From contig DJYF01000056.1 of NCBI GenBank assembly GCA_002450035.1, positions 1 to 56,944 on the forward strand: DNA of 56,944 bases, written 5' to 3'. Positions 1 to 7,121 of the stretch are shown here, one piece after another. The stretch is from Caryophanales bacterium UBA6985. GTDB lineage: Bacteria; Bacillota_I; Bacilli_A; RF39; UBA660. A program made the position numbers and the translations under genes. Every line of letters starts with the position of its first letter. The stretch's first letter is position 1. The notes beneath the pieces are model-generated. The model was not told the DNA's origin. It saw only the letters and a program-made list of their open reading frames with translations, and did no database searches.

Positions 1-441
1 TTTGAAAAACAAGAAATGGTTGTAATCTGTGAACCAGAAGAATCTATGGATTGGTATAATAAGATGTGGAAATTAACAGTTGATTTATTTAGATCTTGGG
101 ATATTCCTGTTAGACAACTTGAATGCTGTTCAGGAGATTTAGCTGATTTAAAAGTTAAATCATGTGATATTGAAGCATGGAGTCCTAGACAACAAAAATA
201 CTTTGAGGTTGGTTCATGCTCTACATTAGGAGATGCTCAAGCAAGAAGACTTGGTATTCGTGTTAAGGGAGAAAAGGGTAATTATTATCCTCATACACTT
301 AATAATACAGTTGTTGCAACTCCAAGAGGATTAATTGCTTTGTTAGAAAATAATTATCAAGAAGATGGAAGAGTATTAATTCCTAAAGTATTACAACCTT
401 ATATGGGTGGTAAAACTGAACTTGTTCCTGTTAAGAAATAG
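1..441 (+). CDS. serS: Seryl-tRNA synthetase, C-terminal part (5' end outside window)
   Basis: The reading frame is open from base 1 and encodes the last 146 residues of a class II aminoacyl-tRNA synthetase that charges tRNA-Ser. Family motifs are visible: the CSGDL/KSCDIEAW segment and the SCSTLGDAQARR segment (motif 2 and its surroundings), then HTLNNTVVATPR and ALLENNYQEDG, which form motif 3 near the C-terminus, ending in VLQPYMGG. These match the SerRS consensus end to end, so the C-terminus is complete and only the N-terminal coiled-coil arm and first catalytic half lie outside the window. A terminator follows immediately. Confidence 0.95.
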   Translation, partial: FEKQEMVVICEPEESMDWYNKMWKLTVDLFRSWDIPVRQLECCSGDLADLKVKSCDIEAWSPRQQKYFEVGSCSTLGDAQARRLGIRVKGEKGNYYPHTLNNTVVATPRGLIALLENNYQEDGRVLIPKVLQPYMGGKTELVPVKK

Positions 442-467
442 TTTAAAAAACTATTTCTTTTTTTGTT
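435..467 (+). terminator. Intrinsic terminator of serS
   Basis: An A/T-rich hairpin (GAAATAGTTT paired with AAACTATTTC) overlaps the serS stop and is followed by seven T. Confidence 0.75.
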
Positions 468-497
468 GACTCTCCAGTTATGTGTAATGTTATAGTC
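466..497 (+). promoter_or_regulatory. Possible MerR-type promoter/operator
   Basis: TTGACT (466-471) and TATAGT (491-496) are 19 bp apart, the over-long spacer typical of promoters activated by MerR-family proteins. The segment 468-497 is an imperfect dyad: GACT at the left end pairs with AGTC at the right, and TTA with TAA near the centre (8 of 15 pairs). The left half, GACTCTCCAGTTA, resembles known MerR half-sites. A MerR gene starts 78 bp downstream. Confidence 0.45.
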
Positions 498-517
498 TTT
501 ATAGAAAGGACGTAAAT

Positions 518-546
518 TTGCATGTTTACAAGAAATAATGTATAAT
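518..546 (+). promoter_or_regulatory. Sigma-A-type promoter of the merR gene
   Basis: TTGCAT (518-523), 17 bp spacer, TATAAT (541-546). It lies just upstream of the AAGGGG ribosome binding site and would give a leader of roughly 20 bases. Confidence 0.6.
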
Positions 547-574
547 TTGTTTTATTACAAGGGGATGTTTTTAT

Positions 575-958
575 ATGTATAGAATAGGTGAATTTTCAGA
601 GTTAACTGGATTATCTGTAAAAACTTTAAGGTTTTATGATGAATTAGGTATTTTAAAACCAGGTTATATAGATGAGTTTACAAACTATAGATATTATACG
701 GAAGATAATTATAATCAAGCACTTGTTATTAATGATCTAAAAAGATGTCATTTTAAACTAGAAGAAATAAAGTATATTCTTGATAATGGTTTAAATAAAG
801 ATATTATTGAAAATAAACAAAGTGAAATAAAAACTGAAATAGATGAATTATATGATTCATATAATCGTTTAGATGTTTTAAACGAAACTTTATCTTTTGC
901 TGAGTATAAATCTAGAAGTGATGTAAAAGTTAGACGTAAAATGAAGAAAGCTGCATAG
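575..958 (+). CDS. MerR-family transcriptional regulator
   Basis: 127 residues. Residues 1-70 form a MerR winged helix-turn-helix: YRIGEFSELTGLSVKTLRFYDELGIL, then NYRYYTEDN in the wing and NDLKRCHFKLEEIKYIL. Residues 75-115 are a Glu/Lys-rich helix suited to the antiparallel coiled-coil dimer. There is no C-terminal effector-binding domain and no cluster of metal-binding Cys, so the signal cannot be read from the sequence. The ATG has AAGGGG 10 bases upstream. The gene is monocistronic, with a terminator at its stop codon, and the 19-bp-spaced promoter in front suggests autoregulation. Confidence 0.85.
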   Translation: MYRIGEFSELTGLSVKTLRFYDELGILKPGYIDEFTNYRYYTEDNYNQALVINDLKRCHFKLEEIKYILDNGLNKDIIENKQSEIKTEIDELYDSYNRLDVLNETLSFAEYKSRSDVKVRRKMKKAA

Positions 959-970
959 CTTTCTTTTTTA
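946..970 (+). terminator. Intrinsic terminator of the merR gene
   Basis: GAAAGCT (946-952), loop GCAT, AGCTTTC (957-963), then T-rich. The hairpin contains the stop codon. Confidence 0.8.
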
Positions 971-1042
971 TTGACGTTAAATGGTCTTTTTAATCTATAA
1001 AGTTTAAAGTATTTGGTTTATAATTATATTAGGGTGATAATT

Positions 1043-3322
1043 ATGGCCAAGAGAGGAAGAAAAAGAAAAAAGAAATCTAGTTTTAGCTATAATATTCTAG
1101 GTTTAATTCTTATACTTGTTGGTATTATTGGAATTGGTGTATTTGGACCAATTGGCTTTTTTATAAAAAAGATTGCCGTATTTTTCTTTGGTGCATATTA
1201 CAATATATTATTATTAGAAATTATTGCACTTGGAATATATATGGTTATAAACGGAAGATTACCTAATTTCTTGAGTACAAGATTAGTTGGCTTATATTTT
1301 GCTGTTATTGCATTTTTAACAGCAACAAATATATCTTTAATTAATCTTGGTTCATTTAATACACAAATAGATACTTTTGTTAATCAATATAATTTAGTTA
1401 GTCAAAATGCTTTTGAAGAAATAAGTTTACTTGGAAGTGGAGTTGTAGGAACAACTATTAGTTATGGATTAATTAGAATGCTTTCTATAACTGGTACTTA
1501 TGTAATTATTATTGTTCTAGTACTTCTTTCAATTATGTTCTTATTTGATATTTCATTCGCTGATGTTGTTAATAAGATTAAAGATAGTTTATCTGAGTCT
1601 GAAGATGAAAGAGACGCGAGACTTGAAAAGAGAAGACTAAAACAAGAAGAAAGAGCTCAAGCTAAGGAAGCTAAGAGACTTGAAAAAGAAGAAAGATTAA
1701 GAGCACAAGCCGAAGAAGCAGAAGAAGAGATGGATGAAGATGAGGAAGACAATGGCATTATTGTTACTTCTGCTGAAGATTTAAAGAAATTCCATACTGG
1801 AGAATCACAAGAAAAGAATGAAACTCCTGTTGAAGCAGTTCCTTTAATAAATATAAATTCAAATTATAGGTTACCTGATTTAGATCAAGTATTATCTAAA
1901 GTTAAACAAAATAAAGCGACAGAAAATGATGCTTCATTAAATCAAACATCTAAGATACTTGAAAATGCATTAAGAGATTTTCAAATTGAAGCTAAAGTGG
2001 TAGGTAGAACTGTTGGGCCAACTGTTACTCAATTTGAGTTAGCAGTAAGAAATGGTACTAAGATTAGTAAAATAACAGGTTTATCAAAAGAAATTGCTCT
2101 TGCTTTAGCAGCAATAGATGTTCGTATTGAAGCACCTATACCTGGTAAGACTACAGTAGGTATTGAAATACCTAATAAGAAACCAGTTGGTGTTGCCATT
2201 AGAGAAGTATTGGAAAGTTGCAGATCAAGAATGATAAGTCCTGATATGAAGTTACCGGTTTGTTTAGGTAAGGACATAAATGGTACTCCTCAAATATTTG
2301 ACCTTGCAAAAACACCACACTTACTTGTTGCTGGTTCTACTGGTTCAGGTAAATCAGTATGTGTTAACTCATTTATAGCAAGTATTCTTATAAATAAAAG
2401 ACCTGATGAAGTTAAATTAATATTAGTTGACCCTAAAAAAGTAGAGTTATCAAATTATAATGGTATTCCACATCTTGAATGTCCAGTTGTAACAGATCCT
2501 AAAAAAGCATCTGTTGTATTACAAAATGTAGTTAAAGAAATGGAAAAAAGATATGGACAATTCGAAAATGAAAAAGTTAAAAATATAACAGGTTATAATG
2601 AAAAGATTGATGCTTTAAAAAAGAAAAATCCTGAAGATACAAGTCTTAGAAAAATGCCTTATTGGTTGGTAATTATTGATGAGCTTGCTGATTTAATGCT
2701 TGTTGCATCTAAAGAAGTAGAAGACTCAATCATGAGAATTACTCAAATGGCAAGAGCTGCTGGTATTCATTTACTAGTTGCTACACAAAGACCATCTACT
2801 GATGTAATCACAGGTGTTGTTAAAGCAAATATTCCATCACGTATTTCCTTTGCCGTTGCATCACAAATAGACTCAAGAACTATTCTTGATGCCAGTGGAG
2901 CAGAGAAGTTACTTGGAAAAGGTGATATGTTATTTAAACCTATGGGTCAAAATAATGCTACTCGTATTCAAGGTAACTTTATAAGCGATGAAGAAATTGA
3001 AAGAGTTATTGCCTATGTTTCTAAACAACAAGCACCTCAATATAATGATACAATGACTGTTGCTCAAGCAAGTTCTTCTAATGGAGGAACAAGTGCTGGA
3101 GGTGGAGATGAGGATGATGATCCACTATATAATGATATAGTTGATTATTGCATTCAATCTGGTAAAGTAAGTGCTTCACTATTACAAAGGAAGTTTAGAC
3201 TTGGATATAATAGAGCTGCAAGAATTGTAGACTTACTAGAAGAAAGAGGTATAATTGGACCACCTAATGGTTCTAAACCTCGTGAAGTATTGGTTAAGAT
3301 GGAAAAAAGTGAAGAAGAGTAA
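1043..3322 (+). CDS. ftsK: DNA translocase FtsK/SpoIIIE
   Basis: 759 residues from ATG 1043, which has AGGGTGAT just upstream; a TTG 30 bases earlier has no site. The order is: four or five membrane segments (about residues 15-180), a highly charged Glu/Lys/Arg linker (about 185-250), the alpha and beta motor domains (about 260-660) and a winged-helix gamma domain (about 690-750) that reads KOPS-like sequences. Walker A is GSTGSGKS near residue 430 and Walker B is VIIDELADL near 543; the MARAAGIHLLVATQRPS segment is typical of the family. It is a hexameric ATP-driven pump clearing chromosome DNA from the division septum. The linker is short compared with E. coli FtsK but normal for Gram-positive homologues. 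Confidence 0.96.
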   Translation: MAKRGRKRKKKSSFSYNILGLILILVGIIGIGVFGPIGFFIKKIAVFFFGAYYNILLLEIIALGIYMVINGRLPNFLSTRLVGLYFAVIAFLTATNISLINLGSFNTQIDTFVNQYNLVSQNAFEEISLLGSGVVGTTISYGLIRMLSITGTYVIIIVLVLLSIMFLFDISFADVVNKIKDSLSESEDERDARLEKRRLKQEERAQAKEAKRLEKEERLRAQAEEAEEEMDEDEEDNGIIVTSAEDLKKFHTGESQEKNETPVEAVPLININSNYRLPDLDQVLSKVKQNKATENDASLNQTSKILENALRDFQIEAKVVGRTVGPTVTQFELAVRNGTKISKITGLSKEIALALAAIDVRIEAPIPGKTTVGIEIPNKKPVGVAIREVLESCRSRMISPDMKLPVCLGKDINGTPQIFDLAKTPHLLVAGSTGSGKSVCVNSFIASILINKRPDEVKLILVDPKKVELSNYNGIPHLECPVVTDPKKASVVLQNVVKEMEKRYGQFENEKVKNITGYNEKIDALKKKNPEDTSLRKMPYWLVIIDELADLMLVASKEVEDSIMRITQMARAAGIHLLVATQRPSTDVITGVVKANIPSRISFAVASQIDSRTILDASGAEKLLGKGDMLFKPMGQNNATRIQGNFISDEEIERVIAYVSKQQAPQYNDTMTVAQASSSNGGTSAGGGDEDDDPLYNDIVDYCIQSGKVSASLLQRKFRLGYNRAARIVDLLEERGIIGPPNGSKPREVLVKMEKSEEE

Positions 3323-3337
3323 TCTTCTTCTTTTTTT
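3311..3337 (+). terminator. Intrinsic terminator of ftsK
   Basis: Perfect 8-bp stem GAAGAAGA / TCTTCTTC around GTAA, followed by T7. Confidence 0.85.
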
Positions 3338-3443
3338 CTTTAAATGTATTTTTTTGTAAAATTTTTTAGTATTTTTTTATATTGATTGATAGGAGTGAAT
3401 AATAATAGTAAAATATAACTATAAGATAGTAGACCCACGCGAT

Positions 3444-3472
3444 TTGACAAAATAAATAGTTAAATGTATAAT
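3444..3472 (+). promoter_or_regulatory. Consensus promoter of the 3507 gene
   Basis: TTGACA (3444-3449), 17 bp, TATAAT (3467-3472): a perfect consensus match. ACGCG occurs on both sides (3437-3441 and 3476-3480). Confidence 0.85.
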
Positions 3473-3506
3473 AAAACGCGTATTAAAGGAATAAGGGGGA
3501 ATTTTT

Positions 3507-3932
3507 ATGAAAGGATTCATTCTTGACTACATTAATGAAAATGAGTTTCGTAAGCTTGAAAGAGCATTAAAGAAATATAATATGCTTGCTTATAAGAAAC
3601 TTAATTTTGATTATTATCCATCATTACGTGGCGGTAAGTTTTTAGGTGAACTAGTTAATTCTGATAAAAAGAATAATATAGATACATATGAATTAAAATT
3701 ACCAAGTGACTTATTATTTACTCAAGTACATGGTGAAGTTAAGTTAAAATATAATGTTTATAAAGATCAAAACGTTGTAATGTTAGAAACAATTATGCCA
3801 ACAGATATATTACTTGAAGGACATATTGCTGAGTTATCTACTTACAAAGGAGTTATGATTTCTAAACAAAATGCTGAAAAAGATAAATTTATGATTAATC
3901 TATTCAGCGCATTAGATAATAATAAAAAATAG
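3507..3932 (+). CDS. Uncharacterised 141-residue protein
   Basis: I do not recognise a family. The protein is soluble, without signal peptide or membrane segment, rich in Lys, Leu and Tyr. It reads as a small alpha/beta domain: an N-terminal helix (FRKLERALKKYNMLAYKKL) followed by strands such as TYELKLPSDLLFTQVHGEVKLKYNVY and NVVMLETIMPTDILLEGHIAEL. The start is ATG 3507 with a strong AAGGGGGA site. It is monocistronic, with its own perfect consensus promoter, so high expression is likely. It converges on the nucleotidyltransferase gene through a shared terminator. Confidence 0.8.
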   Translation: MKGFILDYINENEFRKLERALKKYNMLAYKKLNFDYYPSLRGGKFLGELVNSDKKNNIDTYELKLPSDLLFTQVHGEVKLKYNVYKDQNVVMLETIMPTDILLEGHIAELSTYKGVMISKQNAEKDKFMINLFSALDNNKK

Positions 3933-3953
3933 GCAAATGCCTATTTTTTTATT
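3924..3953. terminator. Bidirectional terminator between convergent genes
   Basis: AATAGGCA, AA loop, TGCCTATT, with A-rich left and T-rich right flanks, so it can act on both strands. Confidence 0.8.
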
Positions 3954-4467
3954 TGTCTCTATAATTCTTTTCAAATTGTTTTAACTTTTTTAGTCTACCA
4001 TTTTCAATATTGTTATTGGGATTAATTTCTTTTAGCCCATTTTTAATAAAATCTTCAAATGTAAGTGATACTAATGATTGACTTGATAAGTCATAGAATA
4101 AACCATCTACATTATATTGAATTGATGAAAATAAGTCTTCTGCTACCCATAGATCTATTTCTAGACCATTATATTGTAATTTAAATCCACCGAATCTGTT
4201 TAAAGTATAAGTTATATTTAATTTTTCAATTAGTAATTTTATAAATTCCATGTTTTCATTTCCTAAAACAACTATATCTAAATCTTTAGGATAATTGGCA
4301 TTTATTAAATCTCTTATACATCCACCTAAAAGATAAGCTGGACATAATTGTCCTATGATAAATGCAGGTGGAAAGTTCTTTTTTATATATCTTTCCAAAC
4401 GCATTTGTAGAGATAAGTCGAAATTAAATTCTTCATTTAAATCATTATATTTAATTGGTATTATCAT
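3949..4467 (-). CDS. Stand-alone nucleotidyltransferase of the poly(A) polymerase/CCA-adding head type
   Basis: 172 residues from the ATG at 4467, which has GTGAGG upstream; the longer frame to 4521 has no site. The centre reads YLLGGCIRDLINANYPKDLDIVVLG, the glycine-rich GGxxRD and DxD signature of the class II head domain, and a third acidic strand follows (GLEIDLW). The neck, body and tail domains of a CCA enzyme or poly(A) polymerase are missing, so this is a minimal head-only protein. The substrate is unknown: tRNA 3' ends, an aminoglycoside-like compound or a protein are all possible. It is downstream of a minus-strand tRNA pair but separated from it by a terminator. Confidence 0.75.
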   Translation of the reverse strand: MIIPIKYNDLNEEFNFDLSLQMRLERYIKKNFPPAFIIGQLCPAYLLGGCIRDLINANYPKDLDIVVLGNENMEFIKLLIEKLNITYTLNRFGGFKLQYNGLEIDLWVAEDLFSSIQYNVDGLFYDLSSQSLVSLTFEDFIKNGLKEINPNNNIENGRLKKLKQFEKNYRDK

Positions 4468-4504
4468 ATTTTCCTCACTTAAGTGTCTATTATATAACGA
4501 TAAA

Positions 4505-4536
4505 TAAAAAAACAATATCATAATTGATATTGTTTT
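4505..4536 (-). terminator. Terminator of the tRNA-Ile2/tRNA-Leu transcript
   Basis: Reading the minus strand, ACAATATCA pairs with TGATATTGT around a four-base loop and is followed by a T-run. A possible -10 (TATAAT, plus coordinates 4489-4494) for the nucleotidyltransferase gene lies just beyond. Confidence 0.75.
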
Positions 4537-4546
4537 ATTTACATAA

Positions 4547-4631
4547 TGGTGCGGGTAACAGGAGTTGAACCTGCACGGAGTAATCCACTAGATCCTAAGT
4601 CTAGCGCGTCTGCCAATTTCGCCATACCCGC
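4547..4631 (-). tRNA. tRNA-Leu (anticodon TAG), CCA encoded
   Basis: Read on the minus strand, the acceptor stem is GCGGGTA paired with TACCCGC, followed by A and an encoded CCA. The D arm is GGCGAAATTGGC, the anticodon arm CTAGA-CTTAGGA-TCTAG gives TAG, a long class II variable arm follows, and the T arm is GTTCAACTC. The long variable region and the anticodon both fit tRNA-Leu reading CUA. Confidence 0.93.
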
Positions 4632-4638
4632 AACGTCA

Positions 4639-4715
4639 TGGTGGATCTTCGGGGACTCGAACCCAGGACCGCCCGGTTATGAGCCGGATGCTCTAACCAA
4701 CTGAGCTAAAGATCC
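4639..4715 (-). tRNA. tRNA with CAT anticodon, probably tRNA-Ile2 (lysidine-modified)
   Basis: Minus strand: acceptor GGATCTT paired with AAGATCC, A73, encoded CCA; D arm GCTCAGTTGGTTAGAGC; anticodon arm CCGG-CTCATAA-CCGG; T loop TTCGAGT. The CTCATAA loop and the GGA..TTTAGC acceptor/D junction match Gram-positive tRNA-Ile(CAT) better than elongator tRNA-Met, which usually has TTCATAC or TTCATAA loops. If so, C34 is converted to lysidine by TilS and reads AUA, a frequent codon here. Elongator Met is the alternative. Confidence 0.85.
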
Positions 4716-4726
4716 ATGACTACTTA

Positions 4727-4755
4727 AATATAACATAGTTTTATTTTAGGTGCAA
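4727..4755 (-). promoter_or_regulatory. Promoter of the tRNA pair
   Basis: On the minus strand TTGCAC (4750-4755), 17 bp, TATATT (4727-4732), 12 bases upstream of the first tRNA. Confidence 0.75.
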
Positions 4756-4822
4756 TAAAAAGTTTTAGAAATTAACTAAAAATAAGGCGTAATACCTTAT
4801 ATGTAAAGCATTATTGGAAAAT

Positions 4823-4850
4823 TTGCTTTTTTTTAAAAAAGTGCTATAAT
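4823..4850 (+). promoter_or_regulatory. Promoter of the thioester adhesin gene
   Basis: TTGCTT (4823-4828), 16 bp, extended -10 TGC-TATAAT (4842-4850). The sequence TATAATATATCGCAA at 4845-4859 recurs exactly at 18044-18058 in another promoter. Confidence 0.7.
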
Positions 4851-4878
4851 ATATCGCAACTCAGAGGGGGAAAGGTAT

Positions 4879-6489
4879 ATGAAAAGAGTTAAATCATTAT
4901 TATTTGCAATGTTAGTTGCAATCGTTGTAATGTTTTCAGGTATAGGATCAACATTTGCTGCTTCAACATTACCAGATAATTTTACAACAAAAAATTTAAT
5001 TAATAGTGGTAAGTATACTACTGTTAATTATATTAAAGCTACTGATTCTACTGGAAAGAAATTTGATTATCCAATAGTTGTTAAACAAACAGCTGATGGA
5101 AAATTTGTATATTGTTTAGCTTTAGATAAAACTTATGCAAATGGAATTAAATATTCTAAAAAGGGAAAAGTAGATGACGGATTTGTTTATATACTAGAAG
5201 CAAATCTTAATACAGGAGATAAATATAAAGATTTTTATATTAAACAACTTGCTGTATGGTATTACATGGATTATGTAAATGGAAACAATGATAACTTAGA
5301 AGTATCTTTAAAGAAATATCTAATTTATCATGCTCAACATAGTGGAACAGAAAATCACGCTGTATGTAAATCAGTTATTGATTTATTAGAAGGTGCTAGA
5401 GCTTATAAAGCTCAAGCAAGTAAATTAAATCTTTCTAAGAATGGTATTGGATTTACGGTTGTAGATGGATATTATGTATCATCTGAAATTGTAACTGAAG
5501 CAGTTAATGTTTCAAATATCAAATACGGACTTGAAAATACTCCAAAAGGAACTCAAGTAGTTAAGAGTGCAAATGGAGTTATCGTTAAAGTTCCAGTTGA
5601 TTCAATTCCTGTTGGAAAGAAATTAACATTTAAATTAAAAGTAAGTGCTGATGGTACTTCAAAAGCTGCATATTATTATTACAGCTCTGATAAATATCAA
5701 AAATTATTATATGGAGAAGTTGATAAAACTCCTAATAAATTAAATGATGAGTTAGAAATGACAATTGCTAACGTTAACTATACTGTTAATATTAGTAAAA
5801 CTGATATAACTCAAGCTAAAGAAGTTCCTGGAGCTTCATTAGTAGTTAAAGATGAAAATGGTAAAGTTATTGAATCTTGGGTTTCAACTGATAAAACTCA
5901 TAAGATGACTTTAAAACCTGGTAAATATACTTTAACTGAAACAATCGCACCTAAAGGATATAAGTTAAGTAAAACTACTATATCATTTATGTTAGATGTA
6001 ACTGGTAAAGTATATGTTAAAGATGCTAAAGGTGCTTATGTAAGTGTTGATAAAGTAGTTATGATTAACGAACTTGAAAACAGTATTACTGTTGCTAAAT
6101 TAGACAGTGAAACTGGTGCTTATGTAGCAGGAGCTAAATTAGTTATTAAAGATGCTAAAGGTAACGTAGTAAAAGAATTTACTTCTACTAATACTGCTTA
6201 TTCAATTACATTATCTGAAGGCGTTTATACTTTATCTGAAGTAGAAGCTCCAAAAGGATATGAATTAAGTGATAAAGTTGTTACTTTTAAATTATTAGAT
6301 AATGGAACAGTACAAGTACTTGAAGGAAATAGTTATGTAGACGTTGCATTTGTAACATTCTACAATACTAAGATTCCTGAAGTTGTTGTTCCTCCAACTG
6401 GTAAAAACGCAACATTAATTATTATAAGTGGTCTTGCATTATTAATTGGTGGAGCTTATTTTGCTAAGAAATCTATCAAAGAATGCTAG
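4879..6489 (+). CDS. Cell-wall anchored adhesin with thioester domain and two SpaA-type domains
   Basis: 536 residues. A signal peptide (residues 1-28, ending FAAS) precedes a thioester domain: FVYCL places Cys79 and IKQLAVWYYM places Gln123, the pair expected to form the internal Cys-Gln thioester that traps host amines. Two prealbumin-like SpaA/Cna-B domains follow (about 300-405 and 406-498), each starting with a KTD or KLD strand and ending with TETIAPKGY or LSEVEAPKGY, where Lys and Glu would form isopeptide bonds. The C-terminus has a sorting signal (VPPTG at 504-508), a hydrophobic stretch and KK. The thioester and isopeptide bonds are inferred from motif, not shown. A sortase gene overlaps its 3' end. 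Confidence 0.9.
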   Translation: MKRVKSLLFAMLVAIVVMFSGIGSTFAASTLPDNFTTKNLINSGKYTTVNYIKATDSTGKKFDYPIVVKQTADGKFVYCLALDKTYANGIKYSKKGKVDDGFVYILEANLNTGDKYKDFYIKQLAVWYYMDYVNGNNDNLEVSLKKYLIYHAQHSGTENHAVCKSVIDLLEGARAYKAQASKLNLSKNGIGFTVVDGYYVSSEIVTEAVNVSNIKYGLENTPKGTQVVKSANGVIVKVPVDSIPVGKKLTFKLKVSADGTSKAAYYYYSSDKYQKLLYGEVDKTPNKLNDELEMTIANVNYTVNISKTDITQAKEVPGASLVVKDENGKVIESWVSTDKTHKMTLKPGKYTLTETIAPKGYKLSKTTISFMLDVTGKVYVKDAKGAYVSVDKVVMINELENSITVAKLDSETGAYVAGAKLVIKDAKGNVVKEFTSTNTAYSITLSEGVYTLSEVEAPKGYELSDKVVTFKLLDNGTVQVLEGNSYVDVAFVTFYNTKIPEVVVPPTGKNATLIIISGLALLIGGAYFAKKSIKEC

Positions 6490-7090
6490 TATAACACTTA
6501 GCATTCTTTTTGCTTTTATGGGGTTGTGCTTATTATGTTATACATACTTTGATACTATAAAAGAAAATCTTTTCTATGAAAAGAATACAAGTATAGTTGA
6601 AGAGGTTATTGAATTTGATGAAGATGCTGGTCAAAAACTTTCTTTAGAAAGAGATTCTGAAGAAGAAGTTGGTAATGGTAGATATGATTATATTGGATAT
6701 TTAAAGATTCCTGAAGTCGGGGTTGATAGAGGATTTACTGCTTTAGATAATCCATATAATTATGTTGACTATAATGTTCAATTGATCAATGGTTCATCAA
6801 TGCCAAATGTTAAAAATGGTAATTTAATTCTTGCTGGTCACAGTGGAATTTCATCAGCTGTTTTTGATAAGTTACATAACCTTAATCTTGGATTTGATGC
6901 AAGTATCACTTATAGAGGTAAAGTATATAACTATAAATGTGTTGATATTTATTACGTTGAAAAAGACGGAACAGTTGAAATAAAAAGAAATAAAGATAAA
7001 AATGTTTTAACACTTATTACATGTACTTATAGAAATAATACTAAACAAACAGTTTATATCTTAGAGTTACAAAGTGTTATAGAAGAATAA
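6458..7090 (+). CDS. Sortase overlapping the adhesin gene; catalytic Arg position unusual
   Basis: About 210 residues. An N-terminal membrane anchor (ITLSILFAFMGLCLLCYTYF) and an acidic stalk precede the sortase barrel. Catalytic His is in LAGHSG (near 128) and Cys in LTLITC (near 189). After Cys, where R-x-V-V is expected, the sequence is NNTKQTVYIL, so the conserved Arg appears replaced by Gln or Lys. I place the start at TTG 6458, six bases after GGTGGAG. The ATG at 6515 has no binding site and would cut the membrane anchor. The start lies inside the adhesin gene, a 32-bp overlap, suggesting a dedicated enzyme-substrate pair. The exact start is uncertain (GTG 6446 is possible). Confidence 0.85.
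   Translation: MLLRNLSKNASITLSILFAFMGLCLLCYTYFDTIKENLFYEKNTSIVEEVIEFDEDAGQKLSLERDSEEEVGNGRYDYIGYLKIPEVGVDRGFTALDNPYNYVDYNVQLINGSSMPNVKNGNLILAGHSGISSAVFDKLHNLNLGFDASITYRGKVYNYKCVDIYYVEKDGTVEIKRNKDKNVLTLITCTYRNNTKQTVYILELQSVIEE
6481..6511 (+). terminator. Intrinsic terminator/attenuator inside the sortase coding region
   Basis: GAATGCTA (6481-6488) pairs with TAGCATTC (6499-6506) and is followed by T5. It sits at the adhesin stop codon and within the first codons of the sortase. Confidence 0.7.
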
Positions 7091-7121
7091 AAAGGTAAAA
7101 AGAAATAAAGGGGGATTTATT

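Noticed and set aside
4489..4521. Upstream ATG at 4521 for the nucleotidyltransferase gene
   Set aside because: It lies in the tRNA terminator, has no ribosome binding site and adds a non-conserved hydrophobic stretch; ATG 4467 has GTGAGG.
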